A stretch of DNA of 64,000 bases, from positions 29,377-93,376 of the forward strand of contig CALEJB010000034.1 of NCBI GenBank assembly GCA_937898675.1, written 5' to 3'. The stretch's first letter is position 1. The number at the start of each line of letters is the position of its first letter. Below, piece after piece: positions 1 through 7,945 of the stretch. A model generated the notes under the pieces. The model did not search any database, was not told where the DNA came from, and was given only the letters and a program-made list of their open reading frames with translations. The position numbers and the translations under genes are program-made. This stretch comes from an uncultured Prevotellaceae bacterium (GTDB lineage Bacteria > Bacteroidota > Bacteroidia > Bacteroidales > Muribaculaceae).

Positions 1-875
1 TGCCACTTGAAGGTGCTGTCGCGCTCGCCGATGTAGGGCAGCAGGTCCTTGGCATAGAGGATGCCCTTGATGTTGTCGGGGGTTTCCTCATACACGGGCA
101 TGCGTGAATAGCCCGTGTCGATGACCTTGCGCACCACCTGGTCGAAGTCGTCGTCCTGGTCGATGTCCACGACATCGACGCGCGGGCGCATGATGTCGCT
201 TACCGTCTTGTCGCCAAACGAGAGTATGCCCTCGAGCAGTTCCTTCTCGTCGGGGTTTTTCACTTCGCTCACCTCGAGCACACGCGTCAGGTCATCGACC
301 GACAGCTCCTCGGCCTGGGTGGGCACGACGCGGTTCACCAGATTGGTGCTGCGCACGAGCAGCGCGGTGAACGGCGTGAACAACTTCTCGGCAACACGCA
401 GCGGCATGGCAGCCATCGCGGCAAACTTGACATTGAAGTTGGTGGCATATAACTTGGGAATCACCTCGCCAAAGAGCAAGATGAGGAACGTCAGGATAAC
501 GGTCTGGAAAAAGAAACTGAGCACCGTGCTGTGGAACACAAACATCTGGTTCATCGCAAAGTTGAGCACAATGGCAATCATGATGTTCACCAGGTTGTTG
601 CCCACCAGGATGGTGGCCAGCAGTTTCTCGGGGCGTGACAGCAACGACTTCACCTGCCCGCGGCTGTTATTGTCCTCGATGTCGTCAACGTCGCCGGGCG
701 TGAGCGAGAAATAGGCAATCTCACTGCCGGAGTTGAAAGCCGACAGTACCAATCCAACGATAGCAACGATGATAGCGATGATACTGCCCATGTCGGGCGC
801 GTGGAATTCCACAAGAGGCTGTGCGGATGTCTGGCACAACAGCGACAAGAGGCACGATAAAGGGTCTGGGTCCAA
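1..875 (-). CDS. gldE: GldE, CNNM/CBS membrane protein (3' end outside window)
   Basis: Reading the minus strand from about 875 down to position 1 gives one open frame that runs off the window. It has a short N-terminal hydrophobic stretch, then a CNNM (DUF21) domain with helices around SAFNSGSEIAYFSL, ILVGNNLVN and ILLFGEVIPK, followed by the first CBS region (DIMRPRVDVV, GYSRMPVYEE, GILYAKDLLPY). This matches the CorC/HlyC family member GldE, named for gliding motility but conserved in non-gliding Bacteroidales; its molecular role is unclear. The start is uncertain. I prefer TTG at 875 (reads LDPDPLS), which lies about 20 nt downstream of a good promoter and resembles the N-terminus I recall for the family. 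The first ATG is at 791. The transporter-associated C-terminus is not visible. Confidence 0.85.
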   Translation of the reverse strand, partial: MDPDPLSCLLSLLCQTSAQPLVEFHAPDMGSIIAIIVAIVGLVLSAFNSGSEIAYFSLTPGDVDDIEDNNSRGQVKSLLSRPEKLLATILVGNNLVNIMIAIVLNFAMNQMFVFHSTVLSFFFQTVILTFLILLFGEVIPKLYATNFNVKFAAMAAMPLRVAEKLFTPFTALLVRSTNLVNRVVPTQAEELSVDDLTRVLEVSEVKNPDEKELLEGILSFGDKTVSDIMRPRVDVVDIDQDDDFDQVVRKVIDTGYSRMPVYEETPDNIKGILYAKDLLPYIGERDSTFKW

Positions 876-904
876 AATTTCTGTTTCTTATTTGATTTGC
901 GCGA

Positions 905-935
905 CAAAGGTACATCATTTTTCATTATCAACCAA
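905..935 (-). promoter_or_regulatory. Promoter of gldE
   Basis: On the minus strand, TACCTTTG (905-912) is preceded 19 nt upstream by TTGG (932-935). This matches the Bacteroidota sigma-ABfr consensus TTTG-N19-21-TAnnTTTG. Transcription would start near 898, giving a leader of about 20 nt to the TTG at 875. Confidence 0.7.
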
Positions 936-953
936 CAAGTAACACAACAAACT

Positions 954-986
954 GGAGGCACCGCGCTCATGGCGCACGATGCCTCC
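954..986 (-). terminator. Hairpin after the TraB-family gene
   Basis: GGAGGCA (954-960) and TGCCTCC (980-986) form a 7-bp stem, with a second small GCGC pairing inside the loop. It lies 26 nt past the stop codon of the TraB-family gene. The following U-tract is weak, so this is a probable but not strong terminator. Confidence 0.5.
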
Positions 987-1011
987 GGGTGTTTCTTGAT
1001 GCCGCGCGGCG

Positions 1012-1899
1012 TCACTGCACGGGCGTGACGGTGTAGCCCGCGTTGCGCAGCAGCTGCAGCAGGCCCTGGTCGCCGGGCAGGTGGCCGCAGCCCACGCACA
1101 CGAGGCACGCGCGCTCGGGCATCATGCGCTGCAGTTTTGTCGCCCAGCTGCGGTTACGGCTATAAATCAACGACTCCAATTCTGCCTCGCTGTCGCCCGA
1201 GGTGGCGTTGTTCATCGCCGCCCACACCTTGTCCAGGTTCTGTGACAGGTAGGCTTCGTTCAATTCCTTGCACTGCTGCTCAAAGTATTCATCCTTCTTA
1301 CAACTTTCAAGCAGGCTGTGGGCCTGGTCCTTGAGCGAACCGTTGAACAGGATTTCGCACTGTTCCTTCACGGTCTCAAGGCCCTCGGAGGGACGCCCTG
1401 CCTCGTTGGCGCGCGTCAGGACAGCCATATCAATCATGCCGTCGGCTCCATTGAACTCGGGAAAATACTTCATCATCTGGATGGCCTGCATCTGCGTGCT
1501 GATGGCCACAGGCTTGAGGTTCTCCATCTGGTTCAGTCTCACGCCCATGGAGCCAAAGTACTTGTTGAACACCGTGGCCACAATCTTGTATTCCTCGTCG
1601 GTATATAACTTGGACAGCGTGCTGTCGGCGGGAGCCATCATATAGCCGGCCATCATGCCCTGCACCTCGTTGCTCAACAGACTGTCACGCGCCACCTCAC
1701 CCACAACAATGTCACAGGCCTGGATAGCATCGTCCAGCCCGTGCACCTGGTCAATCATCGTTTTGGGGGCCATGTGGTGGGTACCGAAAATGTAACTGGG
1801 TCTGGCCAGGTTGCCGCCGCTCACTTTCCACAGTAATTGCGCTTGCGACGCAAGGGCGACAAGCGCCACGACAAGAATAAGGGATAAGCGTTTTGTCAT
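1012..1899 (-). CDS. TraB/GumN family exported protein
   Basis: 295 aa, with a signal peptide (MTKRLSLILV...ASQAQ). The TraB/GumN (PF01963) hallmarks are present: GTHH at about residues 39-42, a GEVA motif, and the C-terminal GCGHLPG followed by an LLRNAGY-type ending. Members are thought to be metal-dependent proteases related to Tiki/PrgY, and the two His-containing motifs are the expected metal ligands; substrate unknown. I use the second methionine (1899), because the upstream three codons are not part of a typical signal peptide. It has its own promoter at 1943-1976 and a hairpin downstream, so it is probably monocistronic. Confidence 0.85.
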   Translation of the reverse strand: MTKRLSLILVVALVALASQAQLLWKVSGGNLARPSYIFGTHHMAPKTMIDQVHGLDDAIQACDIVVGEVARDSLLSNEVQGMMAGYMMAPADSTLSKLYTDEEYKIVATVFNKYFGSMGVRLNQMENLKPVAISTQMQAIQMMKYFPEFNGADGMIDMAVLTRANEAGRPSEGLETVKEQCEILFNGSLKDQAHSLLESCKKDEYFEQQCKELNEAYLSQNLDKVWAAMNNATSGDSEAELESLIYSRNRSWATKLQRMMPERACLVCVGCGHLPGDQGLLQLLRNAGYTVTPVQ

Positions 1900-1942
1900 A
1901 ATCGTCATGATTCGTTTTGATTTAACGGGTTATTTGTTTGAG

Positions 1943-1976
1943 CAAAAGTAGCAATAATCCTGCAAAACCGTGCAAA
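1943..1976 (-). promoter_or_regulatory. Promoter of the TraB-family gene
   Basis: Minus-strand TACTTTTG (1943-1950), with TTTG 22 nt further upstream (1973-1976), fits the Bacteroidota consensus. The predicted leader is about 35 nt. Confidence 0.6.
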
Positions 1977-2010
1977 AAACAACCGATTTTCTGCAAAATG
2001 CGGAAATAAA

Positions 2011-2040
2011 TTCAGGCGGCCCTATCGGTGGCCGCCTGAA
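2011..2040 (-). terminator. Strong terminator after the FN3-like surface protein
   Basis: A perfect 11-bp stem, TTCAGGCGGCC (2011-2021) with GGCCGCCTGAA (2030-2040), has an 8-nt loop and is followed on the minus strand by TTTATTT. The AGGCGGCC stem recurs in the terminators of the two related surface genes at 13.3 and 16.1 kb. Confidence 0.8.
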
Positions 2041-2091
2041 TAAATCTTCAGAATCAGGAAAGATTCTGCCCCGTCACAAGGGAGGGGTGCC

Positions 2092-2979
2092 TTACTTCAT
2101 CACCTTGACAGCGCTGGTGGTGCCGTCGGTGTAGGTGGTAACGGCGATGCAGATGCCGTGAGCCTCGCTCATCTCCTGGCCTGCCATGTTGAAGTACTTC
2201 ACGCCGGCAACGGTCTTGCCGCCGTTAACCTCGTCGATGCCAGTGCTGCCGGGAGTCCTAAAGTCGACGCGTGCCAGGGGGCCCCACTCGCCCTTGGCGT
2301 TCATGCCAATGGAGAATGCAATGTAGTCGGTGTCGGGGTCGGCGCTCCATTGTGCCTCATCCACGCCATACTGGTTCCAATAGGGATCCCAAGGGTTGTC
2401 CTCCTTGAGGTAATTCAGCAGGTTCTCTTCGCCCCACTCTTCGCTCTCGTAGGCCGACTTGACGATGATGACATCGCGGTGCAGGCTAACGTTCTCGTTG
2501 GGGGTGTAGGTTACCCACTGGTAGTAGCCGGTCTCGGCGTTGCCGCCAAATTCGCCAATCTCGATAAGCATCTCGGCCTCACCGTCGCCGCCAATGCCCT
2601 TGGTGGTGATGGGCAAGATAATCATATCAGCATAGTTGCCCTCGGCGTCCCAAGCCTGCACATACATTTCATAGTCGGTGTTGGGATTGTTGCCGGTCCA
2701 GGTGTGGGTCATCACGTCGGTAGCGTTGATGCCCCACGACTTGATCATGTCGCCCATGCAGGTAAAGCCCATCCATGCGCCGAACATGGCAAACTGCTGC
2801 TCGGCAGTGCCCGCGTCAAACTGGCAAGCGGCATAGCCAGCCACCTCGTCATTGGGGGTGAAGGTGAGCGTGTAGCTGTCGGTATTCAGTTCGTCGATGT
2901 TGATGGCTACATAGGGTGCTGCCAACATGCTCAAGCCTGCGGTCAGGGCTACTGCGATAACAAGTAAACGTTTAATCAT
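2092..2979 (-). CDS. Secreted FN3-like protein with conserved C-terminal tail
   Basis: 295 aa. The signal peptide begins at MIKRLLVIAV; the longer upstream open frame is rejected because the promoter lies inside it. Two beta-sandwich regions of fibronectin III character follow (TLTFTPNDEVAGY, and later YYQWVTYTPNENVSLH). The last 40 residues carry the tail shared by five proteins of this window: a KTVAGVKYFNMAGQEMS segment, then GICIAVTTYTDGTTS and a basic end (VKVMK). The tail resembles the short type IX-style sorting tails seen in Bacteroidales, which is inference. Its promoter has ideal spacing (3083-3113), leader about 97 nt. Function unknown; probably a surface or secreted protein. Confidence 0.75.
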   Translation of the reverse strand: MIKRLLVIAVALTAGLSMLAAPYVAINIDELNTDSYTLTFTPNDEVAGYAACQFDAGTAEQQFAMFGAWMGFTCMGDMIKSWGINATDVMTHTWTGNNPNTDYEMYVQAWDAEGNYADMIILPITTKGIGGDGEAEMLIEIGEFGGNAETGYYQWVTYTPNENVSLHRDVIIVKSAYESEEWGEENLLNYLKEDNPWDPYWNQYGVDEAQWSADPDTDYIAFSIGMNAKGEWGPLARVDFRTPGSTGIDEVNGGKTVAGVKYFNMAGQEMSEAHGICIAVTTYTDGTTSAVKVMK

Positions 2980-3082
2980 AATGGTAAATGGTTTATGTTG
3001 CCGGGCTCGAGAAATTGGATTTGCGGTGGGCGGAGAGAGCCCGCCGGCTCCGTCCAACGCAATATTACACACAATTAATTTG

Positions 3083-3113
3083 CAAATGTATCACAGAATG
3101 TTGAGTTATCAAA
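3083..3113 (-). promoter_or_regulatory. Promoter of the 2092-2979 gene
   Basis: Minus-strand TTTG (3110-3113), 19 nt, TACATTTG (3083-3090): a perfect match to the Bacteroidota consensus. The predicted start is near 3076. Confidence 0.75.
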
Positions 3114-3153
3114 TATTTTTATGCGTTTTTTTTTGGGTATTTGGCAAAAAAAA

Positions 3154-3181
3154 ATGCCGCGCCGATGCAACGGCGCAGCAT
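3154..3181 (-). terminator. Rho-independent terminator of the C69 peptidase gene
   Basis: Stem ATGC-C-GCGCCG / CGGCGC-A-GCAT (3154-3181), followed on the minus strand by a run of nine T (3145-3153). It sits 26 nt past the stop codon and ends the operon that includes the peptidase. Confidence 0.85.
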
Positions 3182-3206
3182 TTGGTAGCAGAAAAAAACA
3201 GGCTGG

Positions 3207-4883
3207 TTACTTCTCAGGCTCAATGACCTTCAAGCGGTCGCCACTGCCGTGCGGGCCCTTAACGAGTCCATCGTAGTACTCCTGGCTGTAGCCGGGCTGG
3301 TCGGGGAACTCGGGCATTCCGGTCGCCGTGCGCTCAAACACGCCATCCTTCTCTTTCTTGACATTGCCGTCGAGGTACTTGACAAACAGGAACTCACCCA
3401 GTTTCTTGTAGGCCCGGGTGGCCTCCTGTCCGGCATTGCATGAGTATTCGGTCAGCAAATCAATGGCGGCAGCACGGTCGGTGGTAAGCAATGCGGTGGC
3501 CTGAGCCTCGATGGCAGGCTGACGCTTGGCAAAACCGTCCTCCAGACCGCCCTGCACCTTGCGGATATCGCCAATCATCTGGTTATAACGGTGGTAGGCC
3601 TGGTTGGCCACCCAGTTGTTTACCCAAAAGGCGTGGTCCCAATCCAAGGTCAGCATGTCGCTCTTGCCCTGGCGATAACTCTCGGGCACCTGGGTGATGC
3701 AGCAGTACATGGGCACGAACACTGCCGTGTTGGCGTCATCGACACCAAACCAGAAGCAGCCGCCCACCTCGTCGGGCATCCATGAACGCATCTGGGCCAC
3801 ATACACCCATCCGGTCTGCTGGGTGGCAATAGCGCGCTCCTGGCTGTACTTCACGCCGTCAACCTCAAAGTCCATGGGACGCCAGCGGTAAGGCACTCCA
3901 TAGTCGGCGGTGGCACCGGGGTCCTTGGTCATGTCAAACGGGGTGCCCTCGAAGTGGTCGCGCATCATGTCCTGCATGTCGCGCACGCTCACTTTGCGGT
4001 CGGGCTTGATGTAGAGGGGCATCACCTCGGCGCCCTTCTTGCCGTTGATGAACGGCAGGTAGGCATCCATGCCCTGGTGGAAGCGGTTGAAGTAACTCCA
4101 CACGCGGGCATCACAACCGCGCAGCGCACCGAAGTCGATGTTGGCATACACGGGAGCAAACTGGAAGTCGGCGTCCTTGCCGGTGTACAGGCCTTTCTTG
4201 CGGGCAAACGAAATCACATCCTTGCTGTACATGCAGTTCTTCTTATCCTTCAGGGGAATGGACCAAATGCGGGGGTTGTTGGCGTGGCCCGAGATGCAGT
4301 CGTCGGGAATGCGGATGGCAACCCACACGGCACCCTTCTCGCCAGGGCCCTTGCCAATCATGTCCATCACCCAAATCTCGTTGGGGTCGCCTATCGAGAA
4401 CGACTCACCCTCGCTGGCATAGCCGTACTGGGCAACCAAGTCGGTCATCACCTTGATGGCCTCGCGGGCGGTCTTGGAACGTTGCAGAGCGATGTAGATG
4501 AGGCTGCCGTAGTCAATAATCGACTGTCCCGTAGTGTCCCACAATTCCTCGCGTCCGCCCCAGGTGCTCTCGCCGATGGTCACCTGATGCTCATTCATGT
4601 TGCCCACGACGGCATAGGTGTGGGCAACCTCGGGAATTTCGCCGAGCAGGCGGCCGCTGTCCCAGTCGATGACCTTGCGCATAGCGCCGGGAGCATGGTC
4701 GGCGGCGGGCAGGTACTGCAGGTCGCCAAACAGGGTGTGGCTGTCGGCGGCATAGGTGATAATGGTCGAGCCATCGGCACTGGCGGCCTTGCCTACCAGC
4801 AGGTTGGTGCACGCGTCAGCGGCACTCCAGGCCATGAGGCCCATCACTGCCGCGAGTAACAATTTGATTGAGATGTGTTTCAT
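3207..4883 (-). CDS. C69-family dipeptidase (exported)
   Basis: 558 aa. A signal peptide (MKHISIKLLL...SAADA) leaves Cys25 as the new N-terminus (CTNLLVGKAAS, then DGSTIITYAADSH). That is the expected Ntn-hydrolase nucleophile of peptidase family C69 (PepD-like). Family motifs such as ESTWGGRE and SIGDPNEIWVMDMIG are present. It probably cleaves dipeptides in the periplasm or at the surface, as do related gut Bacteroidales enzymes. The start at 4883 is chosen because the upstream 12 codons are hydrophilic and do not belong to the signal peptide. It is the last gene of a minus-strand run; the preceding gene ends 46 nt upstream. Confidence 0.9.
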   Translation of the reverse strand: MKHISIKLLLAAVMGLMAWSAADACTNLLVGKAASADGSTIITYAADSHTLFGDLQYLPAADHAPGAMRKVIDWDSGRLLGEIPEVAHTYAVVGNMNEHQVTIGESTWGGREELWDTTGQSIIDYGSLIYIALQRSKTAREAIKVMTDLVAQYGYASEGESFSIGDPNEIWVMDMIGKGPGEKGAVWVAIRIPDDCISGHANNPRIWSIPLKDKKNCMYSKDVISFARKKGLYTGKDADFQFAPVYANIDFGALRGCDARVWSYFNRFHQGMDAYLPFINGKKGAEVMPLYIKPDRKVSVRDMQDMMRDHFEGTPFDMTKDPGATADYGVPYRWRPMDFEVDGVKYSQERAIATQQTGWVYVAQMRSWMPDEVGGCFWFGVDDANTAVFVPMYCCITQVPESYRQGKSDMLTLDWDHAFWVNNWVANQAYHRYNQMIGDIRKVQGGLEDGFAKRQPAIEAQATALLTTDRAAAIDLLTEYSCNAGQEATRAYKKLGEFLFVKYLDGNVKKEKDGVFERTATGMPEFPDQPGYSQEYYDGLVKGPHGSGDRLKVIEPEK

Positions 4884-4929
4884 CTTGTTGTTTGTGTTTA
4901 TTGGTTTATGTTGTAACAATTATTTGTAA

Positions 4930-5430
4930 TCAGTTCCCTATCGGGATGTCATAGCCCGTGAGCCTGAACGCCACTTTGAAGGGCGTGGCCTGCTTGCGCG
5001 GCTTGGGACCGGCATAGAAATAGAATAGGCGCTGCACGTCAAAGGACTTGATTTCCACCAGCTTGGTTTCTCCTGGCATGAGGCTGACAGGCACAGTAAC
5101 CGCGCGCTGGGTGAGCATCTCGCCATTCATGGTGGTGTAGCGCAGCAACAGTCGCACGGCACTCATGCGTTGCCGGGTGTTGTTGGTGACAAAGAAAGAC
5201 TCCTTGCTGTCGCTGGCACGCTTTGAAAAACCCTTGATCGACACGGCGTTGGGGTCCACCTGTCCCAAGCTGTCGGGCAACAGTTCATCACCCGCCTCCA
5301 CCATGGCGACGGGAATTTCGCTGGTGTGCAGATTCTTCTGCGTGGTGCGGGTGCGGGCCTCCAAGCCCGCCGTTGCCAGCACCACGACCAGCATAATCAA
5401 GGTGATATTTCTCATCAATATTTTCATCAC
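4930..5430 (-). CDS. Exported hypothetical protein
   Basis: 166 aa with a signal peptide (MMKILMRNITLIMLVVV...AGLEA). The mature part is beta-rich. It contains a segment describing accessory-domain-like hydrophobic strands (FFVTNNTRQRMSAVRLLLRY, then TVPVSLMPGETKLVEI), reminiscent of FxLYD or other small Ig-like domains; I cannot assign a family. Its ATG overlaps the stop of the upstream gene by 4 nt (ATGA, 5427-5430), which indicates translational coupling and a joint function with that gene. Confidence 0.7.
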   Translation of the reverse strand: MMKILMRNITLIMLVVVLATAGLEARTRTTQKNLHTSEIPVAMVEAGDELLPDSLGQVDPNAVSIKGFSKRASDSKESFFVTNNTRQRMSAVRLLLRYTTMNGEMLTQRAVTVPVSLMPGETKLVEIKSFDVQRLFYFYAGPKPRKQATPFKVAFRLTGYDIPIGN

Positions 5431-6026
5431 AGGTATCGTATTCGGTTAAACGGGTTGCCGTCGCCGCCCTCGGGCCACACCTTGCGAAAGCCGATGGGCA
5501 GGCTCTCGCCCACCCGCTCGGGGACGATGCTAATGCCCCTGAACAGCGTGGGGAGAAAACGGGCGATGTTGACGCGCACCTTGACCTTCCAATGCGGCGG
5601 GTCGAAAGTAAACGTCGTCGCCTGCCGGTTGAGGGTGGCGACACACTCGAGCGGTTTCATCAACGTGACGCGGTCACGCTGGCTGTAGAGCCACAGCTGA
5701 TACTTGCTGTCCACGGCACTGGCGGCGACATAGCCAATGACCGTGCCCGGCACAAGGCTGATATCGGGCGAGGCGAGCAGGATGATGCGGTAGCCGATGT
5801 TGTGGCCGCCATTGTATCGCTCGATGCCCAGCGTCATCTCTTCGTCGGGATAATACCAAATGCCCTCAAGCGGCTGGAGGTCGCTCTCGGCAAGCCGTGT
5901 GCGCATCGAGTCCTCGTCAAGCCCCTCGAGCACCACCGACTGCTTGGGCACAGCCTTGTTGCCGGCTGCCGCGGTCAACGGCAACAGCATGACGGACAGG
6001 AGCGAGATAATAAAACCGCGGCGCAT
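5427..6026 (-). CDS. Exported hypothetical protein
   Basis: 199 aa with a clear signal peptide (MRRGFIISLLSVMLLPLTAAAG). The mature protein contains a LEGIWYYPDEEMTLGIERY segment and strands that suggest a lipocalin-like or other small beta-barrel/sandwich fold (inference from the pattern LEG.W...). No family recognised. It is coupled by a 4-nt overlap to the 166-aa exported protein, and starts 10 nt after the DUF3078 gene stop, so it belongs to the same operon. Confidence 0.7.
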   Translation of the reverse strand: MRRGFIISLLSVMLLPLTAAAGNKAVPKQSVVLEGLDEDSMRTRLAESDLQPLEGIWYYPDEEMTLGIERYNGGHNIGYRIILLASPDISLVPGTVIGYVAASAVDSKYQLWLYSQRDRVTLMKPLECVATLNRQATTFTFDPPHWKVKVRVNIARFLPTLFRGISIVPERVGESLPIGFRKVWPEGGDGNPFNRIRYL

Positions 6027-6036
6027 AGGTTATCGG

Positions 6037-7269
6037 TTAGTTGACAGTGGCAAAGCGGTATATGATGCCCAGGCTGAGGATTTCCTTGAACTGCCAGAAC
6101 TTCCAGTCGTCGTCCCAGGGATGCGACTTGTCGTAGCGCAGGTGGGTATAGACCTGGGTGGTCAGATACTTGTTGATGGACATGTCGAGAGTGTTCTCCC
6201 AGTCGCCCTGGACATACTCATAGTTGGTGAACGCATACACGCGGCTGGTGAGCATGATATTGCGCGAGAAACGCCACCGCAATTTGGCCTCGATGTTGCT
6301 ACCAAAGGTGCTCTTGGTATGATGTCCGGCGCCAATGCCATAGTTCACAGGGTCCAAGTCATCGATATTGCGGCAAATCTTGAGGTTATAGGACATCGGC
6401 GCGATGGCAAGCGTAAGCGTGCGGTCGTCGTTCTTCTTGAGGTCGTAGGTCATACCGAGACCAAGGTTCAGTTCACCGGGCGAGAGAAAGGCCGCGGTCA
6501 TCGTGCGGGTGTTGCTCTTGTAGTTGTTCAGGAACTGGGTGGTGAACTTGAGCATGGCACTGTAGTACCAGTGCTTGACGGCCTTGTATCCCAACTGGGA
6601 GCTGTAAAGGAAGTTATCCTCGTTGATGATGTAGTTGCGGATGCTGTCGCCGTGGGTGGTAGATACGCCCAATTTATAGGTCAACGCGTTGTTAAACAGC
6701 CAGTTGGGATGCAAATCGGTGTTGAGATTGCAGTTCCAGTTGATGGTTCCCAGCAATGCCAGGTTGTTCTCGCCGCCCTGATACCAATTGCCACTGATGT
6801 AGGCCTGGGTGAACTGCAGCGAGGCGTTGAACACGTGCAGCCAGTTGTGGACACGCAGGTCGGGCGTGTTGACGGGCTGGGCCTCGTCGGGCACCGACAC
6901 TGTGGGCGGCGCGATGGTGAGCATGCCCTGGTGGGGATCGCCGGGGATGATGCCCTCGGGCGGCGCAGCGGGCAGGCTGCCCGCGTTGTAGCGCACGAGC
7001 TGCGGGCTGGCAAGCATGGCGCGCTGGCGCATGGCGCCCACGCGCTCACTGTCCCTCATGGCATTTTGCAACCATTTGTCGCCGGCATCGAGGCGGTACA
7101 GGGCTTTATCGTCATCGGGCTTGGCGGTATCAACGGCGGCATAGTTGTCATAGACAAGCGGCACATACAGCATGCTTGACTTGATGCTGTCCTGGGCCAC
7201 GGCAAATCCCGCAATAGCCAGCAGGACGAATGTAAGACCTGTTTTTATAATTGTTCGCGTCATAATCAT
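6037..7269 (-). CDS. DUF3078 outer-membrane protein
   Basis: About 410 aa with a signal peptide (MTRTIIKTGLTFVLL...GFAVAQ). The C-terminal 270 residues show the alternating aromatic strands of an outer-membrane barrel (NWYQGGENNLALLGTINWN, LGLGMTYDLKKND, ending LGIIYRFATVN) typical of Bacteroidota DUF3078 proteins. The role is unknown. The start is ambiguous: ATG at 7293 overlaps the previous stop (ATGA), ATG at 7269 or 7263 gives a cleaner signal peptide. I use 7269. It sits in an operon with exported proteins on both sides. Confidence 0.8.
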   Translation of the reverse strand: MIMTRTIIKTGLTFVLLAIAGFAVAQDSIKSSMLYVPLVYDNYAAVDTAKPDDDKALYRLDAGDKWLQNAMRDSERVGAMRQRAMLASPQLVRYNAGSLPAAPPEGIIPGDPHQGMLTIAPPTVSVPDEAQPVNTPDLRVHNWLHVFNASLQFTQAYISGNWYQGGENNLALLGTINWNCNLNTDLHPNWLFNNALTYKLGVSTTHGDSIRNYIINEDNFLYSSQLGYKAVKHWYYSAMLKFTTQFLNNYKSNTRTMTAAFLSPGELNLGLGMTYDLKKNDDRTLTLAIAPMSYNLKICRNIDDLDPVNYGIGAGHHTKSTFGSNIEAKLRWRFSRNIMLTSRVYAFTNYEYVQGDWENTLDMSINKYLTTQVYTHLRYDKSHPWDDDWKFWQFKEILSLGIIYRFATVN

Positions 7270-7289
7270 ATAATTAAATGTGCGCCGCG

Positions 7290-7913
7290 TCACGCATCAT
7301 ACAGATGCTCATCGTGCTTGGCGGCGGGGTTCTGCTCTTCTTTACGTTTGGCTTTCTGCTCTCGCTCGGCGTCCTCCTTGCTCTGCACTTTTTGGCGCTT
7401 GGGCTCGTGGTTGGGCTGTTGCTGTTTGTTCTCGGCAAAACTCTTGATGATGTCCTCAACCGCCTCGCGGTTGCCAAACAGATAGTTGATAGTCACCTCC
7501 ACAATGAGGTCCTGCTTTTTGGACACCAGGTCGGCGATGATGGCACGGCTGCCGTCGGGCATAGTGCCGTCGATGGTATAAACGGCTTTGAATCCCTTCA
7601 CCTTCATTTTGCCGCTGTTCAAGTCATACATGCTGTAGCCCAATGCTTTGCGCATCAAGTTCTCGTTGAGCAGTTTCTTTTCCTTGCCCTGCTCCCCGGA
7701 GGTCTTGCTGAACAGTTGCACCGTGAGCACCATGTCCTCCCACTGGATTTCGAAGCGCGTGGCGCTGTTGAAGGTAACAAAACCGCCGTCGGGGGTTTCG
7801 AAGGTCAAGTCGTAGCGGCTCCAGGTATAGACCGAAGCACGGGCAGCGGGGCCGAATGCGAGTGACATCAGCATCAGCAGGGCCATCGTGATGAGTTGTT
7901 GACTTCGTTTCAT
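7290..7913 (-). CDS. Exported hypothetical protein with charged C-terminal tail
   Basis: 207 aa: signal peptide (MKRSQQLITMALLMLMSLAFGPAARA), a beta-rich domain with FETPDGGFVTFNSATRFEIQ, then a helix and a highly charged Lys/Glu/Gln-rich tail from about residue 165 (HEPKRQKVQSKEDAEREQ). The tail is probably disordered or a single charged helix. No family recognised. It ends 20 nt before the start used for the DUF3078 gene and follows the GH25 gene after 32 nt, in one apparent transcription unit. Confidence 0.7.
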   Translation of the reverse strand: MKRSQQLITMALLMLMSLAFGPAARASVYTWSRYDLTFETPDGGFVTFNSATRFEIQWEDMVLTVQLFSKTSGEQGKEKKLLNENLMRKALGYSMYDLNSGKMKVKGFKAVYTIDGTMPDGSRAIIADLVSKKQDLIVEVTINYLFGNREAVEDIIKSFAENKQQQPNHEPKRQKVQSKEDAEREQKAKRKEEQNPAAKHDEHLYDA

Positions 7914-7945
7914 AAGCAGAAGGTTTATTAATCTGGTTATTTGAC

